Below, one piece after another: positions 42,431 through 52,013 of a stretch of DNA of 64,000 nucleotides. The stretch spans positions 5,146,001 to 5,210,000 of the forward strand of contig NZ_LR590484.1 of NCBI RefSeq assembly GCF_901482695.1, read 5' to 3'. The position numbers and the translations under genes are program-made. This DNA is from Sphingobacterium thalpophilum. Lineage in GTDB: Bacteria; Bacteroidota; Bacteroidia; Sphingobacteriales; Sphingobacteriaceae. How positions within the stretch are numbered: position 1 is the stretch's first letter; each line of letters starts with the position of its first letter. The notes below the pieces were generated by a model. It was not told where the DNA came from and made no database searches. It worked only from the letters and a program-made list of their open reading frames with translations.

Positions 42431-45400
42431 ATGAGTATATCATCATTAAGCATAAAAAAACCAGTGCTGGCAGCAGTATTTTCACTTCTGCTAGTTATCT
42501 TGGGAATTGTTGGCTGGAAACAACTCGGCGTACGGGAGTTCCCACTAACTGAGCCTCCCGTCATATCCGTTATCACCTTCTATCCCGGAGCAAGTCCAGA
42601 CGTCATCGCATCCAAGCTTACCAGACCGATGGAAGAGTCTATCGCTGAAGCAAGTGGTATACGAACAATATCCTCTGAGTCTCGCGAACAGGTCAGTGTG
42701 ATCTCCATTGAATTCAACCGGGAGACTGACATCGAAGATGCATTAAATGATGTCAGAGACAAGGTCGCCAAATCCCGTAAGCAGCTTCCCGCCGACGTCG
42801 ATCCTCCAATTGTACAGAAAGCTACTTCTGCGGACAATCTCGTTGCATTTCTCGAAGTGGAAAGCGATACAAAAGATATTAAAGAAGTCAGCCACATCGC
42901 GTCTACTGTCATAAAAGACAGAATGCAGTCTATTCCCGGAATCAACAATGTTGCAATCGTTGGCGAACACAAGTATGCCATGCGTCTCAGATTTGATCCA
43001 GTTAAATTGGCATCGTATCAACTGACTCCGGAAGATATCAGAGCTGCGCTCCTCAGGGAAAACATTGATCTTCCTTCGGGACGGATAGAGGGTGAAAGTA
43101 GCGAATTGAGCATTAGGACATTAGGTCGGCTGACGACGGAAGATGACTTTAACGAGATGTTAATCAAGCAAACCGGTCATACTATTATTAAATTAAAAGA
43201 TATTGGCATAGCACAGTTGGGGGAAATGAATGAGCGTACCGCAATTATCAACGAAACCGGAAATCTGAACCGTGTGGGCATAGGTGTGGCTATTCAGATT
43301 CAACGAGATGCCAATGCTATTGAAGTGGTTGATGAGTTCTACAGGCGTTTAGAGCAGTTAAAGAAAGATATCCCTACCGATTATCGACTTATTGTGGGCT
43401 TTGATTTCACACGTTCGGTCCGTGAGTCCATCAAAGAGGTTGAAGAGACGCTCTTTATCGCGTTTGGTCTGGTTGTACTGATAATTTTCCTTTTCCTCCG
43501 AGATTGGCGGTCAACTATTATTCCGGTACTGGCCATTCCCGTCTCCATCCTGTCCGCCTTTTTTATTATGTATATCGCCGGATTTTCCATCAATGTACTC
43601 ACATTGCTGGGGTTGGTACTTGCTATCGGACTGGTCGTCGACGACGCCATAGTCGTACTCGAAAATATTTATAAAAAGATTGAGGAGGGTATACCCCCTA
43701 TTCAGGCTGCATTTAAAGGTTCAAAGGAAATTTATTTCGCTGTAATTTCAACAACTATTACGCTTGCAGCGGTATTCCTTCCCATCGTTTTTATGGGCGG
43801 AATCAGCGGCCAGCTTTTCTTGGAATTTGCGATTGTCGTGTCGGGATCAGTACTGGTATCCGCTTTTGTTGCACTAACGCTCACGCCGATGCTCAGTGCA
43901 TATTTCCTCAAGAAGAAAGAAGGACCAAGCTGGTTCTACCGGGTCACGGAACCATTTTTCGTCCGATTAAACAATGGTTATGCCTACTTACTGATTGCTT
44001 TCATGAAAGTGCGCTGGCTTGCATGGATATTTTTAATCGCCACTACTGGATTGATTTATTATGTCGGCAGACAGCTGCCTTCAGAACTTGCTCCAATAGA
44101 AGATCGTTCGAATATGAATCTGATTGCCATTGCACCTGAAGGTGTTTCATTCGATTACATGAAGAAAAAGATGATCGAAGTCGGCAAGTATGTCAACGAT
44201 TCTACAGATGGTCTCTATCAGACCTATTCGATGGTTGCAATTTCCTTTATTCCTGCCCCCGCACCGGTCAATGTCGCTGTACAGAGTATTTATCTCAAAG
44301 ATCCAAAGGAAAGGAAAAAGTCTATTCAGGACTTATACAACCAATATGCCGCTGCATCGGGTAATTTTAGAGGTTTTTTACTATTCCCCTACCTCCCGCC
44401 TACCATCGGAACGCGATATGGCGGCGGCATGCCAGTCCAATTTGTATTACAGGCCCAAAATCTGGATACTCTGACGGCTGCACTTCCTAAATTTCTGGGA
44501 GCAGTACGGCAAAGCAAGAAGCTGATGTTTGCAGATTCGGACTTAAAAATAAACAAGCCCGAAGTGAAAATAACTATTGACCGACAAAAGGCAGCACTGA
44601 TGGGAGTTTCCATTGAAGAAGTTGCACGCACGCTGCAACTTTCGCTATCAGGTCAGCGGTATGGTTACTTTCTCCGCGACGACCGCCAATACGAAGTGAT
44701 CGGGCAGCTATCACGACCCTATCGGAATGACATCCAAGATCTAAACGGTATATATGTCCACTCCACGAAAGGTAAGATGATTCCGCTCAATAATCTGATC
44801 ACTTTTGAAGAAGCCGTAAGTCCAGCAGCGATATACCGTTATGATCAATACACTTCCGCCACGATCTCTGCTGCGCCCGCACCGGGGGTAAGTCTCGCCG
44901 AGGCTATACAGGAGATTGAGAAAATAAAGGTTGAGGTACTCGGTGGGAATTTTAAATCTTCCCTTGCCGGCCAATCGAGAGATTACACAGAGAGTCAAGG
45001 CAATATAACATTTACACTTGTTCTGGCACTTATACTGATATACATGATTTTAGCAGCCCAATTTGAAAGTTTAAGGGATCCGCTGACTATTATGCTCACT
45101 GTACCAATGGCAGTAACTGGGGCGGTGCTGAGTTTACACTGGTTTGGTCAGAGTCTAAACGTATTTAGCCAAATAGGAATTATTACATTGGTTGGGCTCA
45201 TTACTAAAAACGGGATCTTGATTGTAGAATTCGCCAATCATCTTAAAGAGACCGGAGTATCTAAATATCAGGCTGCAATCAGCGCTGCCGAACAACGTTT
45301 CCGACCAATATTGATGACTTCGCTCGCCATGATATTTGGAGCATTACCGATTGCTCTTACAGCCAACAGTCGGCAATCGCTAGGTATTGTCATCGCTGGC

Positions 45401-45541
45401 GGTCTAGTATTTTCCGGAATTCTCACATTATTCATCATCCCAGCGGTCTACTCTTATCTCTCAAGTAGTAAACGTAGGCTAGTCGTCGATGAAGAGGCCA
45501 CAGAGACTGGCAAGGAGCTGGCACATGAACAAGGTTTTTAA
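42431..45541 (+). CDS. RND efflux permease, HAE1 (AcrB/MexB) type
   Basis: 1036 aa, complete. Twelve-helix proton-driven exporter of amphiphilic compounds. Begins SISSLSIKKPVLAAVFSLLLVILGIVG. The TM4 proton-relay pair is in GLVLAIGLVVDDAIVVLENI (Asp-Asp), and RQSLGIVIAGG lies in the C-terminal half. VDDA rather than the CzcA-type VDGA marks the HAE1 group, so drugs or organic toxins rather than metals are the likely substrates. The TolC gene follows after 11 bp. Confidence 0.95.
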   Translation: MSISSLSIKKPVLAAVFSLLLVILGIVGWKQLGVREFPLTEPPVISVITFYPGASPDVIASKLTRPMEESIAEASGIRTISSESREQVSVISIEFNRETDIEDALNDVRDKVAKSRKQLPADVDPPIVQKATSADNLVAFLEVESDTKDIKEVSHIASTVIKDRMQSIPGINNVAIVGEHKYAMRLRFDPVKLASYQLTPEDIRAALLRENIDLPSGRIEGESSELSIRTLGRLTTEDDFNEMLIKQTGHTIIKLKDIGIAQLGEMNERTAIINETGNLNRVGIGVAIQIQRDANAIEVVDEFYRRLEQLKKDIPTDYRLIVGFDFTRSVRESIKEVEETLFIAFGLVVLIIFLFLRDWRSTIIPVLAIPVSILSAFFIMYIAGFSINVLTLLGLVLAIGLVVDDAIVVLENIYKKIEEGIPPIQAAFKGSKEIYFAVISTTITLAAVFLPIVFMGGISGQLFLEFAIVVSGSVLVSAFVALTLTPMLSAYFLKKKEGPSWFYRVTEPFFVRLNNGYAYLLIAFMKVRWLAWIFLIATTGLIYYVGRQLPSELAPIEDRSNMNLIAIAPEGVSFDYMKKKMIEVGKYVNDSTDGLYQTYSMVAISFIPAPAPVNVAVQSIYLKDPKERKKSIQDLYNQYAAASGNFRGFLLFPYLPPTIGTRYGGGMPVQFVLQAQNLDTLTAALPKFLGAVRQSKKLMFADSDLKINKPEVKITIDRQKAALMGVSIEEVARTLQLSLSGQRYGYFLRDDRQYEVIGQLSRPYRNDIQDLNGIYVHSTKGKMIPLNNLITFEEAVSPAAIYRYDQYTSATISAAPAPGVSLAEAIQEIEKIKVEVLGGNFKSSLAGQSRDYTESQGNITFTLVLALILIYMILAAQFESLRDPLTIMLTVPMAVTGAVLSLHWFGQSLNVFSQIGIITLVGLITKNGILIVEFANHLKETGVSKYQAAISAAEQRFRPILMTSLAMIFGALPIALTANSRQSLGIVIAGGLVFSGILTLFIIPAVYSYLSSSKRRLVVDEEATETGKELAHEQGF

Positions 45542-45552
45542 AGAACTATACC

Positions 45553-46905
45553 ATGAATAAAATATCCTATCTAATCACAATACTACTATACTTTTCATCG
45601 GTCGCGAAGCAGCTCAATGCGCAAACACGGGTGCTTTCTTTAGCTTCGGCGTTGGAAATGGCGGAGAAGGGAAACAAGGCCCTTCAGGCTCAAATTCTGG
45701 AAGAAATATATGCTGCTGAGCTCACAAAGGAAACAACAGGAGCGATGCTACCGACCATTTCGGCAGATCTGGCTTACAGCCGTTATTTTGACAGGCAGAC
45801 AATCTTTCTCCCCGGCTCTTTCGCCGGTACGGCAAAACCGGTACAGGAAGTTGCCGTCGGGGGGAAAAATGCATGGAATGGAATGGTTGCCCTGTATCAA
45901 CCTGTATTTTCGCCTGCTCTTAGCAGACAACGAAAAACAGCTGCTATCAACCAGCAGCTGGAACAGCAAAAAACAGCCGATCTCAAAAGCAGGATTGCGC
46001 TCCAGGTTTCGACACACTATCTCAGCATACTGATGATGACTGAGCAGCTGGGCTTACTCGAACAAAGTCTACAGCGCAATATAAAAGCACTGGATGATGC
46101 CCGCTCACTTTTTAATCAGGGCAGAGCCCTAAAGTCAGACACGTTACGAAGTTTTATCGAAGTCGAAAACATACGCTCATCGTCATCATATCTGAAAAAC
46201 AGCATCAAAGTGTCGCTCATTGAATTAAAGCGGATAATCGGCATGGACGACACTGAAACTCTCGAATTGAGTGATAAGCTGGCTTCTCCTATGGGAACGA
46301 TACAAAATGAATTTTATTCACTTGATGAAGCATTGAAAATAGCGGAACAAAATCGTAAGGATTTGCTGATCCAGCACATTCAGATCGATCTCGAAGAGAA
46401 AAGAGTTGCCGTGAAGCAAGCGGCGTTATTGCCGAAGCTGGCATTTATCGGCCAATACCAAGTCCAGGCCCAGGCAGACGACTTACGAATTGGAAACTAT
46501 GCGTGGCCCAGAACATCTTTCATAGGCTTACAACTATCCGCCCCCCTATTTAATGGTCATCGAAACAGGTCTCAGATCAACCAAGCGAAGATAAGATGGC
46601 GACAAGAGCAAATTCGGTTAGACGATTTCCGGCAGGAGATTAAAATGCAACTGGCGTCTATCATCAGCAAGTGGAAAGAGGCAAATTCCCAATTGGAGAT
46701 ACAGAAAACAACCGTTCACTCAGCAACCCTAAACTACCAAATGAATGAGGACCGTTTTAAAAATGGTCTCGGGTCAAGGCTAGAACTCACGGACGCCGAA
46801 CTTGCACTTACTCAAGCACGAATAAACTGTCTACGCGCTACTTACAACCTGCGGATATTGTACACAGAAATGCAGCATGCGCTTGGCCTATTGAATTTAC
46901 AATAA
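45553..46905 (+). CDS. TolC-family outer-membrane efflux channel
   Basis: 450 aa. Signal peptide (about 1-23, ending LNAQ). Two related outer-membrane efflux repeats: LASALEMAEKGNKALQAQILEE in the first half and LDEALKIAEQNRKDLLIQHIQIDLEEKRVAVKQAALLPKLAFIGQY in the second, ending NLRILYTEMQHALGLL. It completes the tripartite pump with the two preceding genes. Confidence 0.94.
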   Translation: MNKISYLITILLYFSSVAKQLNAQTRVLSLASALEMAEKGNKALQAQILEEIYAAELTKETTGAMLPTISADLAYSRYFDRQTIFLPGSFAGTAKPVQEVAVGGKNAWNGMVALYQPVFSPALSRQRKTAAINQQLEQQKTADLKSRIALQVSTHYLSILMMTEQLGLLEQSLQRNIKALDDARSLFNQGRALKSDTLRSFIEVENIRSSSSYLKNSIKVSLIELKRIIGMDDTETLELSDKLASPMGTIQNEFYSLDEALKIAEQNRKDLLIQHIQIDLEEKRVAVKQAALLPKLAFIGQYQVQAQADDLRIGNYAWPRTSFIGLQLSAPLFNGHRNRSQINQAKIRWRQEQIRLDDFRQEIKMQLASIISKWKEANSQLEIQKTTVHSATLNYQMNEDRFKNGLGSRLELTDAELALTQARINCLRATYNLRILYTEMQHALGLLNLQ

Positions 46906-46929
46906 ACTATGGTTATAATATAAGTAAAA

Positions 46930-48360
46930 ATGAAAACATATCCTATAGATGCGGATAAGGCAGTGGCCTATCCAAAACGCTGGGCAGCCCTTTTTCTGCT
47001 TTGCACAGCCCAATTTATCGTCATAATGGACACTTCGATTATCGGTGTGGCACTACCTGCGATTAAAGAAGATTTAGGTTATTCGCAGTCGGCTCTTCAA
47101 TGGATCTTCAATGCCTATGTAATCCTTTTCGGCGGTTTCTTGCTGCTCGGCGGCCGACTTTCAGATCTCTTTGGTGCACGAAAAGTTTTTATGTGGGGCT
47201 TTGGTATTTTGACCGCAGCGTCCCTACTAGCGGGCACTGCATGGTCTGAAGCCGCCTTAAATATCGGCAGAGGTTTACAGGGCCTCGGATCTGCACTAAT
47301 TACACCCGCTGCACTGACACTAGTCATGTCGAAATTCACCGATCCCAAAGAGCTCAACAAGGCCTTCGGTTTTTGGGGTGCGTCTGCAGCAGCCGGAGGC
47401 TCTGCTGGGGTATTTCTAGGTGGAGTAATTACCCAGTGGCTTTCTTGGCACTGGATATTTCTGATAAATATTCCCGCAGGTCTTTTAGTCTTATTTTTTA
47501 GCCCAAGTCTATTGTTCAAAGGCAACACCAGAGCGGGGAAAATAGACGTCGGAGGAGCCCTTTTGGCCACTACAGCGCTTGTTCTCATGGTTTATTCCAT
47601 CGTATCGGCAGAACACGCGGGTTGGATATCACTGCAGACAATAGGTCTCTTGAGCCTGTCAATCCTACTCCTTATCATCTTCCTTTTCGTGCAGCGGAAC
47701 AAAAACGAACCTCTGGTTCCCTTAACGATTTTTAAGGTTCCTAACCTCAGTTCTGGCAACCTGATGATTGCATTACTGGCTGCCGCATGGATTCCCTTAT
47801 GGTTCTTCCTCAATCTTTATTTACAGCAGGTACTCGGCTATTCTGCGTTTTACAGCGGCCTTGCCTTGCTCCCTATGACGGCAGCTATTATGTTTCTGAT
47901 GGTAGGTTTTACTGGAAAACTCGTTACCCGTTTTGGATTTAAGTATAATATTCTGGCAGGCCTGACGATCCTCGCTGCCTCTTTATTTTTATTTAGTACG
48001 GTCTCCATCTCAGGCTCTTTTTTAACAGATGTACTGCCCGCTTCACTCCTTGCGGCAATAGGTATGTCTCTGACCTATATCCCCGGAACAATGGCTTCTC
48101 TATCAGGGGCGGGGCCTAACGAAACGGGACTTGCATCAGGTCTGGTTAACACGAGTTATCAGGTAGGTTCGGCATTGGGGCTAGCAATTATCGTCGCTTT
48201 ATCAACAATGAAAACTAAAAAACTGGCTTTAGCAGGGATTGACAACACAGAAGCTTTAAATGAGGGGTTCCGTACAGCATTTTTCTCAGCAGGCATCATT
48301 TGCTTAATTGCTCTGGTGCTAACCGCAGTTTCTATCAAAACCATAAACTCAAGACCATAA
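46930..48360 (+). CDS. MFS exporter of the DHA2 (EmrB/QacA) family
   Basis: 476 aa with 14 predicted helices. Diagnostic motifs: FIVIMDTSIIGVALPAIKEDLG (motif D1 of DHA2), GGRLSDLFGARKVFMWG (motif A), GLGSALITPAALTLVMS and the motif-C-like GGSAGVFLGGVITQ. Likely a multidrug proton antiporter. It follows the TolC gene by 24 bp, so the MFS exporter may be the fourth gene of the efflux operon. Confidence 0.92.
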   Translation: MKTYPIDADKAVAYPKRWAALFLLCTAQFIVIMDTSIIGVALPAIKEDLGYSQSALQWIFNAYVILFGGFLLLGGRLSDLFGARKVFMWGFGILTAASLLAGTAWSEAALNIGRGLQGLGSALITPAALTLVMSKFTDPKELNKAFGFWGASAAAGGSAGVFLGGVITQWLSWHWIFLINIPAGLLVLFFSPSLLFKGNTRAGKIDVGGALLATTALVLMVYSIVSAEHAGWISLQTIGLLSLSILLLIIFLFVQRNKNEPLVPLTIFKVPNLSSGNLMIALLAAAWIPLWFFLNLYLQQVLGYSAFYSGLALLPMTAAIMFLMVGFTGKLVTRFGFKYNILAGLTILAASLFLFSTVSISGSFLTDVLPASLLAAIGMSLTYIPGTMASLSGAGPNETGLASGLVNTSYQVGSALGLAIIVALSTMKTKKLALAGIDNTEALNEGFRTAFFSAGIICLIALVLTAVSIKTINSRP

Positions 48361-48574
48361 ACCATTAGCTTTCTTATGCAATTAGCCCAGTCATGGTATA
48401 GAGAGGAGCTACTGTACGTGGCTCCCAAATATTACAAATCATTTCTAAAATTGCGCAAGTAAATCATAAACTAGTTTCCACAATTTTGTATAGTAAGTTT
48501 GGTAACCAGCATTTTAAGCATTAAATAGCTAAACTTCATGTTCAACATTTAGAAAATTCATAATAACAATAACT

Positions 48575-49288
48575 ATGGACACGCATCACCAACATCATCA
48601 CCTGCACAAAGAAGCAGCAAACGTAGAAATCATCTCCATACCTTCTAACATAGAGGCTGGAAAATCTGTTATGCTAACCATTTCAATACAAGATAAAGGG
48701 CAACACCTTCCTCTTGATGTTGTACACGAGATGAAAATACATCTTTTGATCGTCAATGAACAGCTAAGCTGGTTTACCCACATTCATCCCGAAGAACAAC
48801 TGGATGGAACATTCCAGGTCACAACAACCTTTCCTTCGCCAGGTAGATACCTGTTGTTTACAGACTATAAACCGACAGGTTATCCGGCATCGGTGAACAA
48901 GCAAGTTATCGATATAGAAGGGTCTACACCTGTGTCCGAAGCAAACGGACAGACAAAACTGGTTTCCTATGTGGATGGTTATAAAATAACCTTGGTGAAT
49001 GGTAATCAGTTATCCACTGATACCACACAAGGTTTGCAATTTGCAATAGAAAAAGATGGCAGAACCGTTCCTGCAAAAGAAATTCAAAATTACCTTGGCG
49101 CCGCAGCGCATATCGTTATGATTAGTAATAAAGACAAAGACTTTCTTCATATTCATCCGATGACCAACAGTGAGTTTCCAATCTACGCCGAAGCTCATAT
49201 TACAAAGTCGGGACATTATGTATTGTGGGTACAGTTCAAAACGGATGACACTGTTCACACAGCGGACTTTAATGTAGAGGTTAAGTAA
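48575..49288 (+). CDS. His-rich protein with two similar beta domains, no signal peptide
   Basis: 237 aa. The start MDTHHQHHHLHKEAANVE is a His cluster, with no signal sequence. Two beta-sandwich-like halves share a motif: WFTHIHPEEQLDGTFQVTTT and, later, DFLHIHPMTNSEFPIYAEA; each has HIHP and ends in a YLLF/YVLW strand. Similar domains occur in periplasmic metal-handling proteins with a heavy-metal-binding or YtkA-like annotation. Here a cytosolic metal-binding or buffering role is likely. Last gene of the island, with a terminator after it. Confidence 0.72.
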   Translation: MDTHHQHHHLHKEAANVEIISIPSNIEAGKSVMLTISIQDKGQHLPLDVVHEMKIHLLIVNEQLSWFTHIHPEEQLDGTFQVTTTFPSPGRYLLFTDYKPTGYPASVNKQVIDIEGSTPVSEANGQTKLVSYVDGYKITLVNGNQLSTDTTQGLQFAIEKDGRTVPAKEIQNYLGAAAHIVMISNKDKDFLHIHPMTNSEFPIYAEAHITKSGHYVLWVQFKTDDTVHTADFNVEVK

Positions 49289-49328
49289 TTAATCGGTCAG
49301 GAAGTGTCAGGAGGATGAACAACGCAAG

Positions 49329-49367
49329 ATCATGTGCAACGCTGGAAACGCTAGCATTGCACATGAT
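49329..49367. terminator. Hairpin terminator between convergent genes
   Basis: 15-bp stem with one mismatch (49329-49343 with 49353-49367), 9-nt loop. It separates the His-rich gene (ends 49288) and the sigma factor gene (ends 49439). Confidence 0.75.
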
Positions 49368-49438
49368 TTCGAGTTGTCTTTTTTAACGATTTAGAATTAT
49401 TGGCTATGGGCATCGCAATACGCATGCTTCGCCTGAGT

Positions 49439-49939
49439 TTAATTTACCCGGTAGACCTTTAGCTGCCGCTGCAATTTTTTTCGAGTCATATGTATCCTCG
49501 TTTTGATGGTGCCTTCCGGCATGTTGAAATAGCTCGCGATCTCATGGTATTTGTGGCCGTCCAAAAACAGACGGAAAATCTCATAATTTTCAGCGCTAAG
49601 GCTAGACATCGCGCGTTCTATATCATCGGCAATAAATTTATCCACCCCCTTATTTAGTTCGATCGTATTGGTGCTTTCCAATTCGACATAAGAATCCTGT
49701 ATCTCGTTTACGCGTTTTGCTTTCCTATATTTATTGATATAGGTATGTTTCATTATCACATAGAGCCAGCTCATCAACTTAGGATGTTGCACAAAATCGT
49801 CAATCGATTTTAATGCACGGATCCATGTTTCCTGAATCAGATCTTCCTTTTCATCTGGGTCTGTAGTAAACTTTGCTGCAAAGTGATTCAACAAACTTCT
49901 TTTCTCATTGATAAGTACGTTTAAATTGTGATTGTTCAT
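49439..49939 (-). CDS. ECF-type RNA polymerase sigma factor
   Basis: 166 aa from the ATG at 49939, the normal length; the frame runs on to 50002. Sigma-70 region 2: FAAKFTTDPDEKEDLIQETWIRALKSIDDFVQHPKLMSWLYVIMKHTYINKYRK. Region 4: AMSSLSAENYEIFRLFLDGHKYHEIASYFNMPEGTIKTRIHMTRKKLQRQL. No anti-sigma gene is adjacent. It may drive a small stress regulon; the target is unknown. Confidence 0.92.
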   Translation of the reverse strand: MNNHNLNVLINEKRSLLNHFAAKFTTDPDEKEDLIQETWIRALKSIDDFVQHPKLMSWLYVIMKHTYINKYRKAKRVNEIQDSYVELESTNTIELNKGVDKFIADDIERAMSSLSAENYEIFRLFLDGHKYHEIASYFNMPEGTIKTRIHMTRKKLQRQLKVYRVN

Positions 49940-50449
49940 AGCTAACCTCTTTCTTGTTGTTATTATCAGTATAGACGGCACAAGAAAAATGCTAGGTTTC
50001 AAGCGCAGGACAGTTCGAAAAGTTTGTTCTAGGAAGATAAGTAAAAATACGTTTTTACACTATTTGCCGGTTTAAACAGCATTTTACACCGGATTTTCAA
50101 CATATTTATACCATAAAGATCAAAAATAATGAAGTAAGAAAATCTTGTAATTGGGTACTCTACACCTGCAAAACTGTATAAATTACGCTGCCCAAGCATT
50201 CGGTCGCAGCACACACGTAAAGTCACATGTAGCGAAAACTGAACATAGAATCGTGTTTCGAAAATGCGATTTTCCCAGATTCAGGAAAAAACTACGTATA
50301 GTTCAGCATTTTTATCGGTATATCGCGTATGATACTACGTGATATCTACTCAAAAACTACCTTTAAGTGTCAGATGAAGGCATTTGGGTACAGCTTTTGA
50401 TCCATCCACGGTAAAATAATGTACAACCTTATTAATCATAATACTTGAT
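49940..50449. other. 510-bp gene-free divergent region
   Basis: Shared upstream region of the sigma factor gene and the 39-codon ORF. AT-rich, with no gene-like ORF. GAAAATGCGATTTTC (near 50260) is a short dyad. I see no firm promoter pair. An untranslated RNA cannot be excluded. Confidence 0.4.
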
Positions 50450-50569
50450 ATGGAAAATATACAGCAAAAAGCAGCCAAAATGGGTTTAGAAAAAGGATAT
50501 TATTTATTGTTGATGGCTATTTTAGATATTCCGATTGAGAACGAAAGCAGTGAAGCTAAGGAGGGCTAA
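50450..50569 (+). CDS. 39-aa leader ORF upstream of glycosyltransferase
   Basis: ATG at 50450, TAA at 50567-50569. The product has a polar start, a hydrophobic helix (YYLLLMAILDIP) and an acidic tail. AAGGAGGG, a rare strong Shine-Dalgarno for this organism, lies at its 3' end, 9 nt before the glycosyltransferase ATG. Translation of the small ORF should therefore influence the next gene. Not recognised as a known family. Confidence 0.5.
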   Translation: MENIQQKAAKMGLEKGYYLLLMAILDIPIENESSEAKEG

Positions 50570-50573
50570 GGCT

Positions 50574-51755
50574 ATGAAAAGAATCGTTATCATCAGCACT
50601 TATCCGCCCCAGGAATGCGGACTGGCGACATTTACAAAAGATCTGAAACAAGGAATGGAACTCGATCCCAATGTATCCGTCGATGTGATCGCTGTTTCCA
50701 AATTAGGGAAGGAACAGTATGACCAATCCGTTCGATTCGTCATTGACAGGGAAAGACTGGACAGCTATATTCAGGCGAGCAGAATTATTAATAAGGAATA
50801 CGACTATTGTATTGTACAACATGAATACGGTATATTCGGTGGAGCCGATGGCATTTTCGTGAATCACTTGGCTGACAAGATCGATATTCCGTTATTGACT
50901 ATATTCCATACTATCTTACAGACACCATCTTTGCGACAAAAGGAAATCATGGGATTCCTTCTGGAGAAATCCCAAGCTGTTGTTTCCCTTTCCGCTACAG
51001 GTTCAACATTATTGCACAAGCTGTTTCCTAAGACTGAACAGCGTAAAGTTAAAGTCATCCCGCATGGCGTACCGCAGTTCGATTACAATCAGGGATTGGC
51101 AAAATATAGACTTGGACTTCAGAATCAGTTTGTGATGTTGACTTTTGGCCTGATCGGACGTAGCAAAGGGCTGGAGTATGCCATACGCTCACTTGCGGGA
51201 CTCGATCTTCCCAACTTCAAATACCTGATTGTCGGCAAGACACATCCCAATGTACTCGCCCATGAAGGCGAATCTTATCGATTTGAATTAAAGGGACTTG
51301 TGGAGAAGTTGAATTTACAGGAAAATGTAGTGTTTGTCGATGAATTTCTGAGCGACGAACAACTGAAAGAGTATTTAACCGCCTGTGATATCTATTTATC
51401 ACCTTATCAGCATGAACAGCAGATCAGTAGCGGCACACTATCATTTGCCGTCGGCGCCGGGGCAGCGGTCATCTCAACACCATACTGGCACGCTAAGGAC
51501 CTGCTGATAGATGACCGCGGTATTCTCACCCCGTTCAATGACACTGAAACGATGGCAGCCAACATTAAGCTGCTTTATCAATCCAAACGTTTGCTGGCAT
51601 GGCACAGGTTTAAAGCACGCAGCTATGGCGAGCAAACCACTTGGAAAATGGTAGCCAAAGACTATCTGTCACTGTTATCCGATTTGGTCACCCCAGTGAG
51701 GTCACTGGTGGATTACAAAAAATATGTTTCCTTTGATTTAAAAAGAGAAGCCTAG
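50574..51755 (+). CDS. Glycosyltransferase family 4 protein
   Basis: 393 aa from the ATG at 50574, just after a Shine-Dalgarno; the frame is open from 50535. GT-B fold: IISTYPPQECGLATFTKDL, VIPHGVPQFD, FGLIGRSKGLEYAIRSLAGL, and donor region YLSPYQHEQQISSGTLSFAVGAGAAVIST. The usual E-x7-E is degenerate (Q-x-S-S-G-T-L) as in trehalose/glycogen-like or sugar transferases with the QxSSGTL loop. Cytosolic; substrate unknown. Preceded by a 39-codon ORF. Confidence 0.87.
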   Translation: MKRIVIISTYPPQECGLATFTKDLKQGMELDPNVSVDVIAVSKLGKEQYDQSVRFVIDRERLDSYIQASRIINKEYDYCIVQHEYGIFGGADGIFVNHLADKIDIPLLTIFHTILQTPSLRQKEIMGFLLEKSQAVVSLSATGSTLLHKLFPKTEQRKVKVIPHGVPQFDYNQGLAKYRLGLQNQFVMLTFGLIGRSKGLEYAIRSLAGLDLPNFKYLIVGKTHPNVLAHEGESYRFELKGLVEKLNLQENVVFVDEFLSDEQLKEYLTACDIYLSPYQHEQQISSGTLSFAVGAGAAVISTPYWHAKDLLIDDRGILTPFNDTETMAANIKLLYQSKRLLAWHRFKARSYGEQTTWKMVAKDYLSLLSDLVTPVRSLVDYKKYVSFDLKREA

Positions 51756-51764
51756 CAGATATTG

Positions 51765-51789
51765 GTGTCTTCCCTTCATGGGAAGACAC
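51765..51789 (+). terminator. Terminator hairpin after glycosyltransferase
   Basis: Perfect 10-bp stem 51765-51774 with 51780-51789, loop TTCAT, 9 bp after the stop. A second small hairpin (CCGGTA/TACCGG, 51804-51820) follows. Confidence 0.75.
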
Positions 51790-51893
51790 TATTACCTTAT
51801 CGGCCGGTATCCCCTACCGGTAGACGATGACTGAAAAGCCGAAGCTGTAACTAATCACTATATTTTTTTTACGTATGATCTTCTGCGTAGGTA

Positions 51894-51924
51894 TTGACTT
51901 TTATGAAAATGATTTATAATTTGG
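51894..51924 (+). promoter_or_regulatory. Candidate promoter of the NEW3-ABC operon
   Basis: TTG at 51894-51896 and TAATTTGG at 51917-51924 are 20 nt apart, one base off TAnnTTTG. It lies 90 bp before the ATG at 52014. TTGACT/TATAAT also overlap here but with a short 15-bp gap. Confidence 0.4.
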
Positions 51925-52013
51925 GTTCGATTTTCCGAAAGGGACGTAAAGTCCAAAATGACATTTTTTAAAAGCTAATATTCTATTTAAATATAAATTT
52001 TAGTTATTGGATC

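Noticed and set aside
42431..46905. RND operon as a metal (CzcA-type) exporter
   Set aside because: TM4 of the permease has the Asp-Asp pair of HAE1 pumps and not the CzcA-type VDGA, so drug export is favoured despite the metal neighbours.
48494..48501. TAAGTTTG as -7 box for the His-rich gene at 48575
   Set aside because: No TTTG-like -33 element lies at about 20 nt upstream, so a promoter cannot be supported.
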